A stretch of 64,000 bases of DNA from Bifidobacterium pseudolongum subsp. pseudolongum DSM 20099 (GTDB taxonomy: Bacteria; Actinomycetota; Actinomycetes; Actinomycetales; Bifidobacteriaceae): the NCBI RefSeq assembly GCF_000771225.1, contig NZ_JDTZ01000004.1, positions 20,476 through 84,475 of the forward strand, given 5' to 3'. The position numbers and the translations under genes are program-made. How positions within the stretch are numbered: the stretch's first letter is position 1; each line of letters opens with the position of its first letter. This document shows, piece after piece, positions 38,809 to 47,561 of the stretch. The notes under the pieces were generated by a model that saw only the letters and a list, made by a program, of their open reading frames with translations, made no database searches and was not told the origin of the DNA.

Positions 38809-39369
38809 CTAGCGGATCGTGAGGCCGGCGAGCAACACCTCGGGCGTCTCGCGTGCGGCGAGCTCGGCGGCGCTGTGGTACCCGGTCTGCACCTTGATGT
38901 CGTCGCACACCTCGTCATAGGGGTCGCAAGCGTAGGAGTCGCGGGTGTCGTCGAACGCCACACCCAACACACTGACGCCGATCACCACGAACGCGATGAT
39001 CATGACGATGGTCATGACGATTGACAGGCCGGAGATGATGATGCCCGCCAACGCGAGCTCCTTGCCTTTCTCGCCCGTCTTCTTGGTCTGGTTGTAGCCG
39101 ATGATGCTCAGCACCAGGCCGACGATGCTGAAGATGAACGAGCAGACGAACCCGGCGATCGCCATGCCGTTCCAGCGGTCCTGTGGGTAATACGCCGGCT
39201 GCTGACCATACGGCTGCTGCGGCGCCTGCCCGCAGGTCGGCTGGATGTATGGCTGCTGGCCCGCGTACCCGTATTCCTGCGCGTACGGGTTCGGCTGTTC
39301 GGCCTGTGGCTGCTGTGGCGCGCCGTACTGGGGCTGCTCACCGCCGTATGGGTTGGTTGGCTGGGTCAT
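38809..39369 (-). CDS. DUF4190-domain membrane protein
   Basis: The protein has 186 residues. A Pro/Gln/Tyr-rich N-terminus of about 65 residues is followed by two hydrophobic helices with the DUF4190 motif NGMAIAGFVCSFIF then VLSIIGYNQ, and a short extracytoplasmic or cytosolic tail with Cys residues. Its neighbour at 39380 has the same layout, so the two are paralogues. The function is unknown. It lies 10 bp after its paralogue and 16 bp before the CPBP gene, suggesting a three-gene operon. Confidence 0.78.
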   Translation of the reverse strand: MTQPTNPYGGEQPQYGAPQQPQAEQPNPYAQEYGYAGQQPYIQPTCGQAPQQPYGQQPAYYPQDRWNGMAIAGFVCSFIFSIVGLVLSIIGYNQTKKTGEKGKELALAGIIISGLSIVMTIVMIIAFVVIGVSVLGVAFDDTRDSYACDPYDEVCDDIKVQTGYHSAAELAARETPEVLLAGLTIR

Positions 39370-39379
39370 CTGCTATGCC

Positions 39380-40381
39380 TCACTCCGTGTAATCCTTGTC
39401 GACGATCGTCTGGCCGTCCGCGAGTTTCATGGTCAGGTGCACCACCACATCATCGGTGCCGAGCTCGCTGTTGAGATTGCCGGCGATCTCTTCCATCTGC
39501 GAGCCGAGCACCGACTCGGCCATGCTGCGCACCTGCTCCACCTGATCGTCCGTCAGCGATTCGTTGATCGTGGCGTCGAAGGTGAGCGTGTTGCCCTTGG
39601 CGCTGACCTTCATGTCCATGTTGTCGGGCATGCCTGCGGTGGTCTGCCGTTCGATCTGCTCCTTGAACGTGGGCATGCTCAGCAGGTCTTCGAGCGTCAC
39701 GCCCTCCGGCAGCGTGTCCACATCGTTGTCGAGGTCGTCCAGATCGTCATCCAGATCGTCGATGTCGTTGTCGAGGTCGTCGATGTCCGGGTCGGTCGTG
39801 CTCGGCGAGGAGGACGAGGACGATGGGCTCTGCGACGCGGTGATCGCCGTCTGCACAGCGCTGTTGGCGGCGTTGAGCATCGAGAACACGAGCAGGCCGT
39901 TGAGCACCATCACCACAACCGAGACGAGGATGCCGGCGATCGCCATGCCCTTGCTCTTGCCGCCGTTCTTGTTGATCTGCACCATGCCGATGATGCTCAG
40001 GATCAGACCGACAATCGGAACCAGGAACGCGCACACGAAGCCCGCGATCACCAGGCCGTTCCATTTGTCGTTGTTCTGCGGCGCGCCATAGCCGCCCATC
40101 GGTTCCTGCGGCGGGATCTGCCCGCCGTACGGCTGCTGTCCCTGCTGGCTGTAGTCGAATGATTGCATGGGCTGTTCGGGCGCCGCATACGGGTTCGGCT
40201 GCATCTGGCCGTATTCCGGCATGGCCTGCATGGGTTCGGCCTGCGGCGCGCCATACGGCTGTCGTGCAGGCTGGCCGTAGGGCTGCTGCGCAGGCTGGCC
40301 GTACTGCTGTGTCTCGTCGGCCGGCTGCCCGGTGCCCGGTGCATACGGGTCGCCGTTGTACGGATTCTCTGGGGTTGTCAT
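39380..40381 (-). CDS. DUF4190/DUF4854-type membrane protein with acidic repeat linker
   Basis: The protein has 333 residues. The N-terminal 110 residues are Pro/Gln/Tyr-rich, followed by a DUF4190 helical pair (NGLVIAGFVCAFLVPIVG and AGILVSVVVMVLNGLL). A linker repeats DDLDNDI-like units, and a C-terminal domain resembles DUF4854 (GNTLTFDATINESLTDDQ). That domain is probably outside the membrane. The start at 40381 (MTTPENPYNGDP) has GAAAGAGAG upstream. The function is unknown. Confidence 0.75.
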   Translation of the reverse strand: MTTPENPYNGDPYAPGTGQPADETQQYGQPAQQPYGQPARQPYGAPQAEPMQAMPEYGQMQPNPYAAPEQPMQSFDYSQQGQQPYGGQIPPQEPMGGYGAPQNNDKWNGLVIAGFVCAFLVPIVGLILSIIGMVQINKNGGKSKGMAIAGILVSVVVMVLNGLLVFSMLNAANSAVQTAITASQSPSSSSSSPSTTDPDIDDLDNDIDDLDDDLDDLDNDVDTLPEGVTLEDLLSMPTFKEQIERQTTAGMPDNMDMKVSAKGNTLTFDATINESLTDDQVEQVRSMAESVLGSQMEEIAGNLNSELGTDDVVVHLTMKLADGQTIVDKDYTE

Positions 40382-40502
40382 CTCTGTCTGCTCTCTTTCC
40401 TGTGAGTACACCGCACCGCGCCATGTGGGCGCGCGCAGCGTGCCTCCCAGTGTACTGAACGCCACCTGTGGCGCCAGATGTCGTCCGCTGGTTGGGCGCC
40501 TG

Positions 40503-41645
40503 TCAGCTATGCAACGCGCCGTCGATGAGCGTGGTGATCAGGTCGGTGTATGCGATGCCGGTGGCCTCCCAGGCCTTGGGATACATGGAGATCGACGTGA
40601 ACCCGGGCATCGTGTTGATCTCGTTGACAAGCACATCGCCGCCCGGCGTCACAAACGTGTCCACACGGCTCAGGCCGGTGCCGTCGACCGCCAGGAACGC
40701 CTTCACCGCCGTCTCGCGCACACGTTCGATCAGCTCGGCGGGAAGATGCGCGGGCACCTCCACATGGCTCGCCTGCGCATCCATGTATTTGCTGTCGAAA
40801 TCGTAGAACTGGTCGTCGTCCTGGTCCCGGCGGTCGAGCACGATCTCGCCGGGCAGGCTCGCGCGCGGCGCCTCATCGCTGCGCGGGCGCAGCACCGGGC
40901 ATTCGATCTCACGACCGTCGACGCCCTGCTCCACGATCACACGCCAGTCATGCAGGCTCGCCTCATACACGGCGGCCGCAATCTCCTCCGCGTCACCCAC
41001 GCGCTCGACCTTCGTCACGCCGAAACTCGATCCGGCGCGCGACGGCTTCACGAACAGCGGGTACTGCAGCCCCGCCTCGTCCACCGCGTCCAGGAATCCC
41101 GGCCCATCAGCCGCAAAACGGTCCGACGCATCACACAGGCGGGTGTCCAAGGTGATGCCCGGCGCGACGGAGATGCCGGCGGCCGCAAGCAGCGTCTTCG
41201 TGTAATGCTTGTCCATCGAGGCGGCGCTCGCGAGCACGCCGCAACCCACATATGGCACGCCCATCATCTCGAACAGGCCTTGGATCGTGCCATCTTCGCC
41301 GTACGGGCCGTGCAGCACCGGCAGCACCACGTCGATGTGGCCGAGCGACTCCAACGTGCCGTCGGCGTTGCGCGCGTAGAACCCGTCACCGCCTTCGCCC
41401 ATGCTCAGCACGACGCCGCGCGAGCCGACGGTGCGCTCGACCTGCGGCAGGCCCTTGTCGAGCGCCCACTGGCGCGGGTCCTCGCCGTCCACGATCCATT
41501 CGCCCTGTTTGGTGATGCCGATCAGCACCGGCTCGAAACGGTCCGTGTCGAGCGCTCGCAGCACGCTCGCCACGGAAATGCAGGAGATCGGGTGTTCGTC
41601 GGCCTTACCGCCGTACATGACGGCCACGCGTGTGAGTTGTGCCAT
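40503..41645 (-). CDS. ddl: D-alanine--D-alanine ligase
   Basis: Joins two D-Ala residues with ATP for peptidoglycan precursors. The 380-residue ATP-grasp protein starts with VAVMYGGKADEHPIS. Motifs are LPVLHGPYGEDGTIQG, PLFVKPSRAGSSFGV and the C-terminal RVDTFVTPGGDVLVNEINTMPGFT. The start at 41645 has AAGGGA about 11 nt upstream. It lies 110 bp downstream of gpsA on the same strand. The order plsC-gpsA-ddl joins lipid and wall precursor synthesis. Confidence 0.94.
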   Translation of the reverse strand: MAQLTRVAVMYGGKADEHPISCISVASVLRALDTDRFEPVLIGITKQGEWIVDGEDPRQWALDKGLPQVERTVGSRGVVLSMGEGGDGFYARNADGTLESLGHIDVVLPVLHGPYGEDGTIQGLFEMMGVPYVGCGVLASAASMDKHYTKTLLAAAGISVAPGITLDTRLCDASDRFAADGPGFLDAVDEAGLQYPLFVKPSRAGSSFGVTKVERVGDAEEIAAAVYEASLHDWRVIVEQGVDGREIECPVLRPRSDEAPRASLPGEIVLDRRDQDDDQFYDFDSKYMDAQASHVEVPAHLPAELIERVRETAVKAFLAVDGTGLSRVDTFVTPGGDVLVNEINTMPGFTSISMYPKAWEATGIAYTDLITTLIDGALHS

Positions 41646-41755
41646 AATTCGGTTCGTCCCTTCCAGCAAAAACAGGGTGCTCAATGGCTCCCAGCGTACC
41701 GCAAGGCTTGCCTTTCGCCGCGCGCGCAGTCCCCGCGCGCACGCGGCGGACGGCG

Positions 41756-42754
41756 TCACTCCACCGTCACGTCGGCGGGGAACATCTCCGCGATCATCTG
41801 CTTGAACGAGATACCGTCGTCGAGCAGGCGCGTCACCGCCTTGGCGAGCGGCGTGCACACATGGTACTGCTCGCCGAGGGCCACGACGGCGCTCGCCGTG
41901 GCGACGCCTTCGGCGACGCCGTTGCTCGCCTTCGTGGCTTCCTCCACGCTCATGCCCTTGCCCAGGTTGTAGCCGAAGGTGTAGTTGCGCGAAAGCGACG
42001 AGCCGCATGTGGCGATCAGGTCGCCCACGCCGGCCAGGCCATAGAAGGTCTCGGGCAGGGCGCCCGCCGCCGTGCCGACGTCCTTGATCTCGGTCAAGCC
42101 GCGCGTCTCGATCATCGCGGCCGTGTTCTCGCCGAAGCCCGCGCCGTGCGACATGCCCACGGCGAGCGCCACCACATTCTTGAGCGATCCGCACAGTTCC
42201 AGACCGATCACGTCGGCGGTGATGAAGGTCTTGAAGTAGTCAGTCGTGCACAGTTTCGCCACGCGGCGCGCCACGTCGATGTCGGTGCAGCCGACCACGG
42301 TCGCGGCGGGTTCGCGCGCGGCGATCTGCTTGCTCAGGTTCGGTCCCGAAATCGCCACAAAACGGTCGGTGGGCAGGTCGAGCGCCTCGGTGACCACCTG
42401 GTCCATGCGCTTGCCGGTTTTCTGCTCAATGCCCTTCATCAGTGAGACGACCACGGCCTCGTCGGGAATCAGCCCCTTGAATTCCTCGAGCGCCTGGCGT
42501 GCGTACTGGGCGGCGATCGCCACGACGACCACCTCGGCATGCGCCACGGCCTCGGCGCGGTCACCGGTCGCGGTCACCGAGTCGGGCAGCTTATCCACGC
42601 TCGGCAGGCGAACCGGGTTGCGGTGCTCGGTCTGGATCGCCTTGACGATTTCGGGTTCGATCGCCCACATCATCACATCGTTGCCGGCGTCCGCAAGCAC
42701 CTGACCGAATGCCGTGCCCCATGCGCCGGCACCCAATACCGTAATATTCGCCAT
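41756..42754 (-). CDS. gpsA: Glycerol-3-phosphate dehydrogenase [NAD(P)+]
   Basis: Makes sn-glycerol-3-phosphate from dihydroxyacetone phosphate for phospholipids. The 332-residue protein has the Rossmann start ITVLGAGAWGTAFGQVLAD, the catalytic-site segments SLMKGIE and GSLKNVVALAVG, and the conserved ETRGLTE. AAAGGAG precedes the ATG by about 6 nt. Its product feeds the acyltransferase encoded just upstream in transcription order. Confidence 0.95.
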   Translation of the reverse strand: MANITVLGAGAWGTAFGQVLADAGNDVMMWAIEPEIVKAIQTEHRNPVRLPSVDKLPDSVTATGDRAEAVAHAEVVVVAIAAQYARQALEEFKGLIPDEAVVVSLMKGIEQKTGKRMDQVVTEALDLPTDRFVAISGPNLSKQIAAREPAATVVGCTDIDVARRVAKLCTTDYFKTFITADVIGLELCGSLKNVVALAVGMSHGAGFGENTAAMIETRGLTEIKDVGTAAGALPETFYGLAGVGDLIATCGSSLSRNYTFGYNLGKGMSVEEATKASNGVAEGVATASAVVALGEQYHVCTPLAKAVTRLLDDGISFKQMIAEMFPADVTVE

Positions 42755-42852
42755 ACTCTGCTCCTTTTATCATTCAGCCGTGCCGCCGCGCATACGATGA
42801 ACGGCGGTGCACTGGCTTCCATTGTTGGCCTTTTTGCGCGGGTCGCGCGTGA

Positions 42853-43860
42853 TTATGCTCTTGGCTGGGCGTGCGTGGGCATATCCGTCACATCGCCTAT
42901 CCCGCCGCATATCGGGATGCGCTCCCGGTCTTGCGTGAGCGCACGCGCATCCATCTGGTGCAGGTCGGGGAACGGCTCGACTTCGGGCACTTCCTTCATG
43001 ATCCGGTAGTCGAAGAAGCCCTTCGGCGGCTGTTCGTCGCGGATGTTGGCCATCACATTCTTCATGCGCACGCGGATGCGGCGCGCCAGTTCGTTCGCGT
43101 ATTCGACCGGCGGCTCCGCGCCCCAGTCATCCATGCCTTCGAGCAGGTCGCTGTAGTCGAGGCGCTCGTCGTAGCACATGACGACGTTCTTGCGCGGCCA
43201 CGGCCAGAAGTGGTTGATGCTCGCCGCCCCCCATGTGACAGCGCAGTACAGCGGGATCTGCCTGCCGAGCCGGCGCGAGGCCTCGAGCGCGATGAACCCG
43301 ACGCCGTTCTTCATGCTCATCGGCCATTTCTGCGGGTCGCGCGTCACGGTGCCTTCCGGCCAGATCGTCAGGGGGCGCCCACCGGTCAGGATCGAGATCG
43401 ATTCCTCTTCGATCTGGCGCGCCTTGCCGCTGCGTCGCGTGACCGGCTGCATGCCCACGGCGCGGAACCATTTGCCGATGATCGGCCATTTGCCCATCTC
43501 GGCCTTGGCCATGTAGCGCGGACGGCGCCCCATTTCGAACATCGCGATCATCGGCACGAACACGTCGAATTGCGTCACATGCGTGGCGGCAGTGATGTAT
43601 GGGCCGTCCACCGGCACGTTCTCGAGCCCCCATGCGCGCGGCCGGCAGCTGGCGCGCAGCACCTTGGCGCAGCCCTCCATCAGGCGCGCGGTGAGCTTGG
43701 GGTTCTGTTCGTTGATCTCCTTCTCATTCGGCTCGATGCGCCCGGTCGGGTACGGGCGGGTCGGGTCCACGAGGTCGTATTGCGCCGCGAGCCTGGCGAC
43801 CTGCGCGTCACTGAGCGGCTTGACCGCGGAGCGCGGCGACGGTTTTCCTTTGGATACCAT
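42853..43860 (-). CDS. plsC: 1-acyl-sn-glycerol-3-phosphate acyltransferase (PlsC-like)
   Basis: Transfers an acyl group to lysophosphatidate in phosphatidic-acid synthesis. It has 335 residues. The HX4D motif is HVTQFD and the phosphate-binding motif is WPEGT; further conserved blocks follow around GFIALEASRR. The first 90 residues extend beyond the core domain. The start is placed at 43860, because CACAAT (43873-43868) ends 7 nt before it and an ATG at 43869 overlaps that box. Transcription runs on towards gpsA after about 100 bp. Confidence 0.85.
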   Translation of the reverse strand: MVSKGKPSPRSAVKPLSDAQVARLAAQYDLVDPTRPYPTGRIEPNEKEINEQNPKLTARLMEGCAKVLRASCRPRAWGLENVPVDGPYITAATHVTQFDVFVPMIAMFEMGRRPRYMAKAEMGKWPIIGKWFRAVGMQPVTRRSGKARQIEEESISILTGGRPLTIWPEGTVTRDPQKWPMSMKNGVGFIALEASRRLGRQIPLYCAVTWGAASINHFWPWPRKNVVMCYDERLDYSDLLEGMDDWGAEPPVEYANELARRIRVRMKNVMANIRDEQPPKGFFDYRIMKEVPEVEPFPDLHQMDARALTQDRERIPICGGIGDVTDMPTHAQPRA

Positions 43861-43934
43861 GCGCTCCATTGTGCCGCACCGCCGGTACACGCCCACCCTT
43901 GGACCCCATGTGCAGCAGCACGTCCGTAGACGCG

Positions 43935-43970
43935 AACGACCCGGCCGTGCATGGCACAGGCCGGGTCGTT
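43935..43970. terminator. Strong hairpin between murA and plsC
   Basis: AACGACCCGGCC and GGCCGGGTCGTT are perfect 12-bp arms around a 12-nt loop. No T-run follows on either strand, but the position just after murA suits a terminator. Confidence 0.6.
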
Positions 43971-43989
43971 CATCGGTTGGTGCGAAGCA

Positions 43990-45315
43990 TCAGTCGATCT
44001 GCGCACCGAGCGCGGTGAGCTTGCCGCGGAAGTCGGCGTAGCCGCGGTCGATCAGGCTGATGCCGCGCACGTCGGACGGGCCGTTCGCCGCCAGCGCGGC
44101 GATCAAGTGGCTGAAGCCGCCGCGCAGGTCCGGCACGTCGATGTCGCGGCCTTCGAGCGGCGTGGGCCCGAATATCACCGCGGAATGCTTGTAGTTGCGC
44201 TGCTGGAAGCGGCACGGCAGCGAGCCGAGGCACTCGCGGTACAGCTGGATCGTGGCGCCCATCTGCGTGAGCGGCTTGGTGAAGCCGAAGCGGTTTTCGT
44301 ACACCGTCTCGTGCACAATGCTCAGGCCGTTCGCCTGGGTCAGCGCCACGACGAGAGGTTGCTGCCAGTCGGTCATGAAGCCGGGGTGCACGTCGGTCTC
44401 GATCGCCACGGGCTTGAGGTCGCCGCCCGGGTGCCAGAAGCGGATGCCCTTGTCGGTGATGTCGAACTCGCCGCCGATCTTGCGGAACACGTTGAGGAAC
44501 GTCATCATCTCGGGCTGCGTGGCGCCCTTCACGAACACGTCACCGTGCGTGGCGAGCGCGGCCGAAGCCCAGCTCGCCGCCTCGATGCGGTCGGTGAGCG
44601 CGGTGTGCGTGTATCCTTTGAGCTCCTTGACGCCTTCGATGCGGAATGTGCGGTCCACATCCACCGAGATGATCGCGCCCATCTTCTGCAGCACGGCCAC
44701 CAGGTCCATGATCTCGGGTTCGGTGGCGGCGCCGGAAAGCTCGGTCTTGCCGTCGGCGAGCACGGCCGCGAGCAGCGTCTGCTCGGTGGCGCCGACGGAC
44801 GGGTACGGCAGATGGATCTTCGCGCCGTGCAGGCCGTTGGGGGCGGTGATGTGGATGCCGTCCTTATGCTCCTTGTCCACGTCCGCGCCGAGCTTGCGCA
44901 GCGTCTCCAAGTGGAAGTCGATCGGGCGGCCGCCGATGTTGCAGCCGCCGAGCGCGGGGATGAACGCCTCGCCCAAACGGTGCAGCAGCGGTCCGGAGAA
45001 CAGGATCGGGATACGGCTCGAGCCGGAGAGCGTGTCCACGTCGGCCACGTCGGCGAGCTGCACGTTCTTCGCGTCGATCGTCACAATGCCATCGTCGCCG
45101 TTCACGTCCACGTCCACGCCGTGCAGGCGCAGCAGGTCGGAGACCACGTGCACGTCGCGGATCTCGGGCACGTTCTTCAGCACCGACGTGCCGGGCGCCA
45201 GCAGCGCCGCCACCATGGCCTTGCTCACGAAGTTCTTGGCGCCGCGCACCTTGATGGTGCCGTTGAGCGGCTTGCCGCCCACAACATGCAGCACGTCATC
45301 TGTTGTTTCGACCAC
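43990..45315 (-). CDS. murA: UDP-N-acetylglucosamine 1-carboxyvinyltransferase
   Basis: First committed step of peptidoglycan synthesis: adds enolpyruvate from PEP to UDP-GlcNAc. The 441-residue protein has the catalytic-loop cysteine in ALGGCNIGGRP (C125), so fosfomycin sensitivity is expected by family knowledge. The N-terminal GAKN motif (VRGAKNF) is intact. The start is the GTG at 45315, with AAGAGGA about 6 nt upstream; a longer frame exists but has no RBS. It stands alone and is followed by a hairpin. Confidence 0.95.
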   Translation of the reverse strand: MVETTDDVLHVVGGKPLNGTIKVRGAKNFVSKAMVAALLAPGTSVLKNVPEIRDVHVVSDLLRLHGVDVDVNGDDGIVTIDAKNVQLADVADVDTLSGSSRIPILFSGPLLHRLGEAFIPALGGCNIGGRPIDFHLETLRKLGADVDKEHKDGIHITAPNGLHGAKIHLPYPSVGATEQTLLAAVLADGKTELSGAATEPEIMDLVAVLQKMGAIISVDVDRTFRIEGVKELKGYTHTALTDRIEAASWASAALATHGDVFVKGATQPEMMTFLNVFRKIGGEFDITDKGIRFWHPGGDLKPVAIETDVHPGFMTDWQQPLVVALTQANGLSIVHETVYENRFGFTKPLTQMGATIQLYRECLGSLPCRFQQRNYKHSAVIFGPTPLEGRDIDVPDLRGGFSHLIAALAANGPSDVRGISLIDRGYADFRGKLTALGAQID

Positions 45316-45549
45316 GTCTATCCTCTTTCGCCAGTGGTGCACACAATGCGCGGCGCCGGCGCATGGTCCGGTGCCGCGTGTGGGCCGAGTCTGATTGTCT
45401 GGTTATCTCTACAGTCGGGCGCGCGGTTTTATTTCCGCGCCGCGTCGCGCCGGCAGTCCGTCCGGCGGCGATGTCAGGCAACCAGTTTGCCATAAGGCAT
45501 GTAATATGCGTGGCGCGTGTGAGGTGCCGGCGCGCGCCACGGGCGGGCG

Positions 45550-46896
45550 TCAGGCGCCCTGCTCGGCCACGGCCTTCGCGGCCACCGCGCCCACGTAGTA
45601 GACGGGCTGGTCGAAGTTCGGTTGGAACAGGAAGTCCACGTTCGCCAACATGTCGATTGTGAACCCGGCTTGGATGGCCACGCTCACCGTGTTCGCCGCG
45701 CCCGAGATGTCCGCGGTCGAGCAGAATTGGGCGCCCTTGACGAGCCGTGTCTGCGGGTCCCAGCTCAGGATCGACGTGACGGGGGCTGTGGAGAGCATGA
45801 ACGCCGGGCGGTAGTCCTCCACGAGTTCGGTCGAGCGCACGTCCATGCCGCGGCGGTCGGCGCCGGCCTGCGTCAGGCCGCTCGCCGCAAGCGACAGGTC
45901 GTAGAGCTGCACGGCGCTCGTGGCCTGCGTGCCCATGTATTTGCGCGTCGGCACGTCGATGTTCTGCCCGATGAGCGTGCCTTGGCGCACGGCGTTCGTG
46001 GCGAGCGGAATGTAGTCAAGCTCGCCCGTCGGGTTATAACGCACGGTGGCGCTGTCGCCCGCGGCGTAGACGTATGGCACTGAAGCCTGCATGTAGTCGT
46101 TCGTGATGATCGCGCCGTTGCTGAGCGTGTCCACCTGGCCACGGACCAGATCGGTGTTCGGCAGGAACCCGACGGCGAGCACGGCGAACTGCGCGGTGTA
46201 AGCGCCACCCGTCGTGGTCACGGTCACCGTGCCGTCGGCGTTGTCGGTGAAGGCGGTCACCTTCTCGCCGAGCGCGAGCGTCACACCGTGCTTGCGGTAG
46301 CGCTCCTCCACTTGGTCGGTGATGAGCTTGTCGAAATTGTTGGCGAGCACACGGTCGGCCGCATCGATCAGCGTCGTCTCCACGCCGATTGTGCTGAACT
46401 GTTCGGCCAGCTCGGCGCCGATGTAGCCGGCACCGATCACCACAACCGATTTCGCGTCGTGCGCGCGCTCCTTGATCTGCACCGCGTTGTCCCAGTTCTT
46501 GCACAGCTGCACGCGGTCGGATTCGATGCCGGGGATCGACGGCACCACTGGGCGCGAACCGGTCGTGACCACGAGCTTGTCGAACCGCAGCGTCTGAGAG
46601 TCGCCCATCTCCAAGCTATGGAACTCGAGCGTCTTGCCGGCCACATCAATGTCGGTCACGTCGGTGCGCATGTGCATTGTGGCGCCGAGCTTCTCGAGCT
46701 CGGCAGGCGAGGAATAGAACATCTTGCGCGGGTCGGACACATGGTCGCCCACCCACAGCGCGATGCCGCATGAGAGGAACGAAAGCGTGTCGCCGCGTTC
46801 GAACACGTGCACGGTCCAATCGGGATGCTCGCGCAGGATCGAAGTGGCGGCGAATGTGCCGGCATGGGTGCAGCCGACGATGGCGACGGTGGTCAT
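45550..46896 (-). CDS. nox: NADH oxidase / CoA-disulfide reductase-type flavoprotein
   Basis: The 448-residue FAD/NAD(P) protein starts with VAIVGCTHAGTFAA and has the single redox cysteine in SFLSCGIALWVG (C43), as in water-forming NADH oxidases. VVVIGAGYIGAELAEQ is the NADH-binding motif, VYAAGDSA the FAD motif, and a dimerisation domain closes the C-terminus. In bifidobacteria such enzymes remove oxygen and recycle NAD. AAGGAG precedes the ATG by 6 nt. A palindrome (46909-46918) lies just upstream. Confidence 0.88.
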   Translation of the reverse strand: MTTVAIVGCTHAGTFAATSILREHPDWTVHVFERGDTLSFLSCGIALWVGDHVSDPRKMFYSSPAELEKLGATMHMRTDVTDIDVAGKTLEFHSLEMGDSQTLRFDKLVVTTGSRPVVPSIPGIESDRVQLCKNWDNAVQIKERAHDAKSVVVIGAGYIGAELAEQFSTIGVETTLIDAADRVLANNFDKLITDQVEERYRKHGVTLALGEKVTAFTDNADGTVTVTTTGGAYTAQFAVLAVGFLPNTDLVRGQVDTLSNGAIITNDYMQASVPYVYAAGDSATVRYNPTGELDYIPLATNAVRQGTLIGQNIDVPTRKYMGTQATSAVQLYDLSLAASGLTQAGADRRGMDVRSTELVEDYRPAFMLSTAPVTSILSWDPQTRLVKGAQFCSTADISGAANTVSVAIQAGFTIDMLANVDFLFQPNFDQPVYYVGAVAAKAVAEQGA

Positions 46897-46908
46897 GACA
46901 ACTCCTTA

Positions 46909-46918
46909 CACATATGTG
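46909..46918. promoter_or_regulatory. 10-bp palindrome upstream of nox
   Basis: CACATATGTG lies 13-22 nt before the nox start. It is short and may be chance, but an operator over the leader would fit a redox-controlled gene. It does not match the Rex consensus well. Confidence 0.3.
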
Positions 46919-47047
46919 CGCCCCGCCCGCGGTGTGCGGGCGTGGCGTGAGGCGCTTCAACGAATGGCGCCTGCAGCTAGTTGCGATGATAGGCCACCAT
47001 GCGGCGGTGTGGAGGGTGTTCGCGCTTCGAGGATCGGCTGTGTCGGC

Positions 47048-47163
47048 TCGTATCTCGCTTACGCGGGTGCCCTAATTCATGGGGTGCCCCCTATGACCCT
47101 TGAAAACCCACCGTATATACCCTTGGGGACCATGATTAGGGCACCCGCGTAAGCGAGATACGA
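47048..47163. repeat. 116-bp element with perfect 29-bp inverted arms
   Basis: The arms 47048-47076 and 47135-47163 are exact reverse complements of each other. Weaker pairing continues inward (CATGG/CCATG and further G/C blocks) into a central AT-rich loop. No target duplication is evident and no gene lies inside. It fills the nox upstream region and abuts the terminator of the RAM-domain gene. It could be a MITE-like element or a long structured RNA. Confidence 0.85.
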
Positions 47164-47199
47164 AAAAACGGGGCCGAAACATCCGTTGTTTCGGCCCCG
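47163..47199 (-). terminator. Rho-independent terminator of the RAM-domain gene
   Basis: On the minus strand CGGGGCCGAAAC and GTTTCGGCCCCG pair perfectly around a 7-nt loop, followed by six T residues. Confidence 0.92.
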
Positions 47200-47232
47200 A
47201 TGGGGTTGTTTTGCCCGTGCGTTCGCCCAGGA

Positions 47233-47511
47233 TCAGTCGCCACCCAGATCGAAGGCGGCCTGCTCGTCTTCACGGGAGTAGGTGCGGAAGGCCATCAGGG
47301 TCTGGGTGCCGGCCACGCCGTCCACCTTGGCAATCCCCTCGGGAATCACACTCGTCAGGTCCTCGAAGTGGTCGGTGGACACCACGGCCACAAGGTCCAC
47401 GTCGCCCGCCACCGAATAGACGTCCTGCACGCCGTCGAGTTCGACGATGCGTTTCGCCGCCTCGCTCACCATGTCGCTTTCCGTGGTGATGAGCACAATC
47501 GCATCAGCCAT
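47233..47511 (-). CDS. Stand-alone Lrp/AsnC ligand-binding (RAM) domain protein
   Basis: The 92-residue protein is essentially one RAM/AsnC_trans_reg domain (alpha-beta fold), with the pattern AKRIVELDGVQDVYSVAGDVDLVAVV and then GVAGTQTLMAF. The helix-turn-helix of full Lrp/AsnC proteins is missing, so it would not bind DNA alone. Such small RAM proteins often sense amino acids and form dimers. It lies 50 bp after leuD, next to the leucine genes. AAGGAGG precedes the ATG. Confidence 0.85.
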   Translation of the reverse strand: MADAIVLITTESDMVSEAAKRIVELDGVQDVYSVAGDVDLVAVVSTDHFEDLTSVIPEGIAKVDGVAGTQTLMAFRTYSREDEQAAFDLGGD

Positions 47512-47561
47512 GCTGCCTCCTTGTTCGTTACTGGTGGTGCCTCCTATGCTACGACGTGGCC

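Noticed and set aside
45316..45549. Possible small gene between murA and nox
   Set aside because: Only short Arg/Ala-rich frames without RBS; it holds no more than a GC-rich hairpin.
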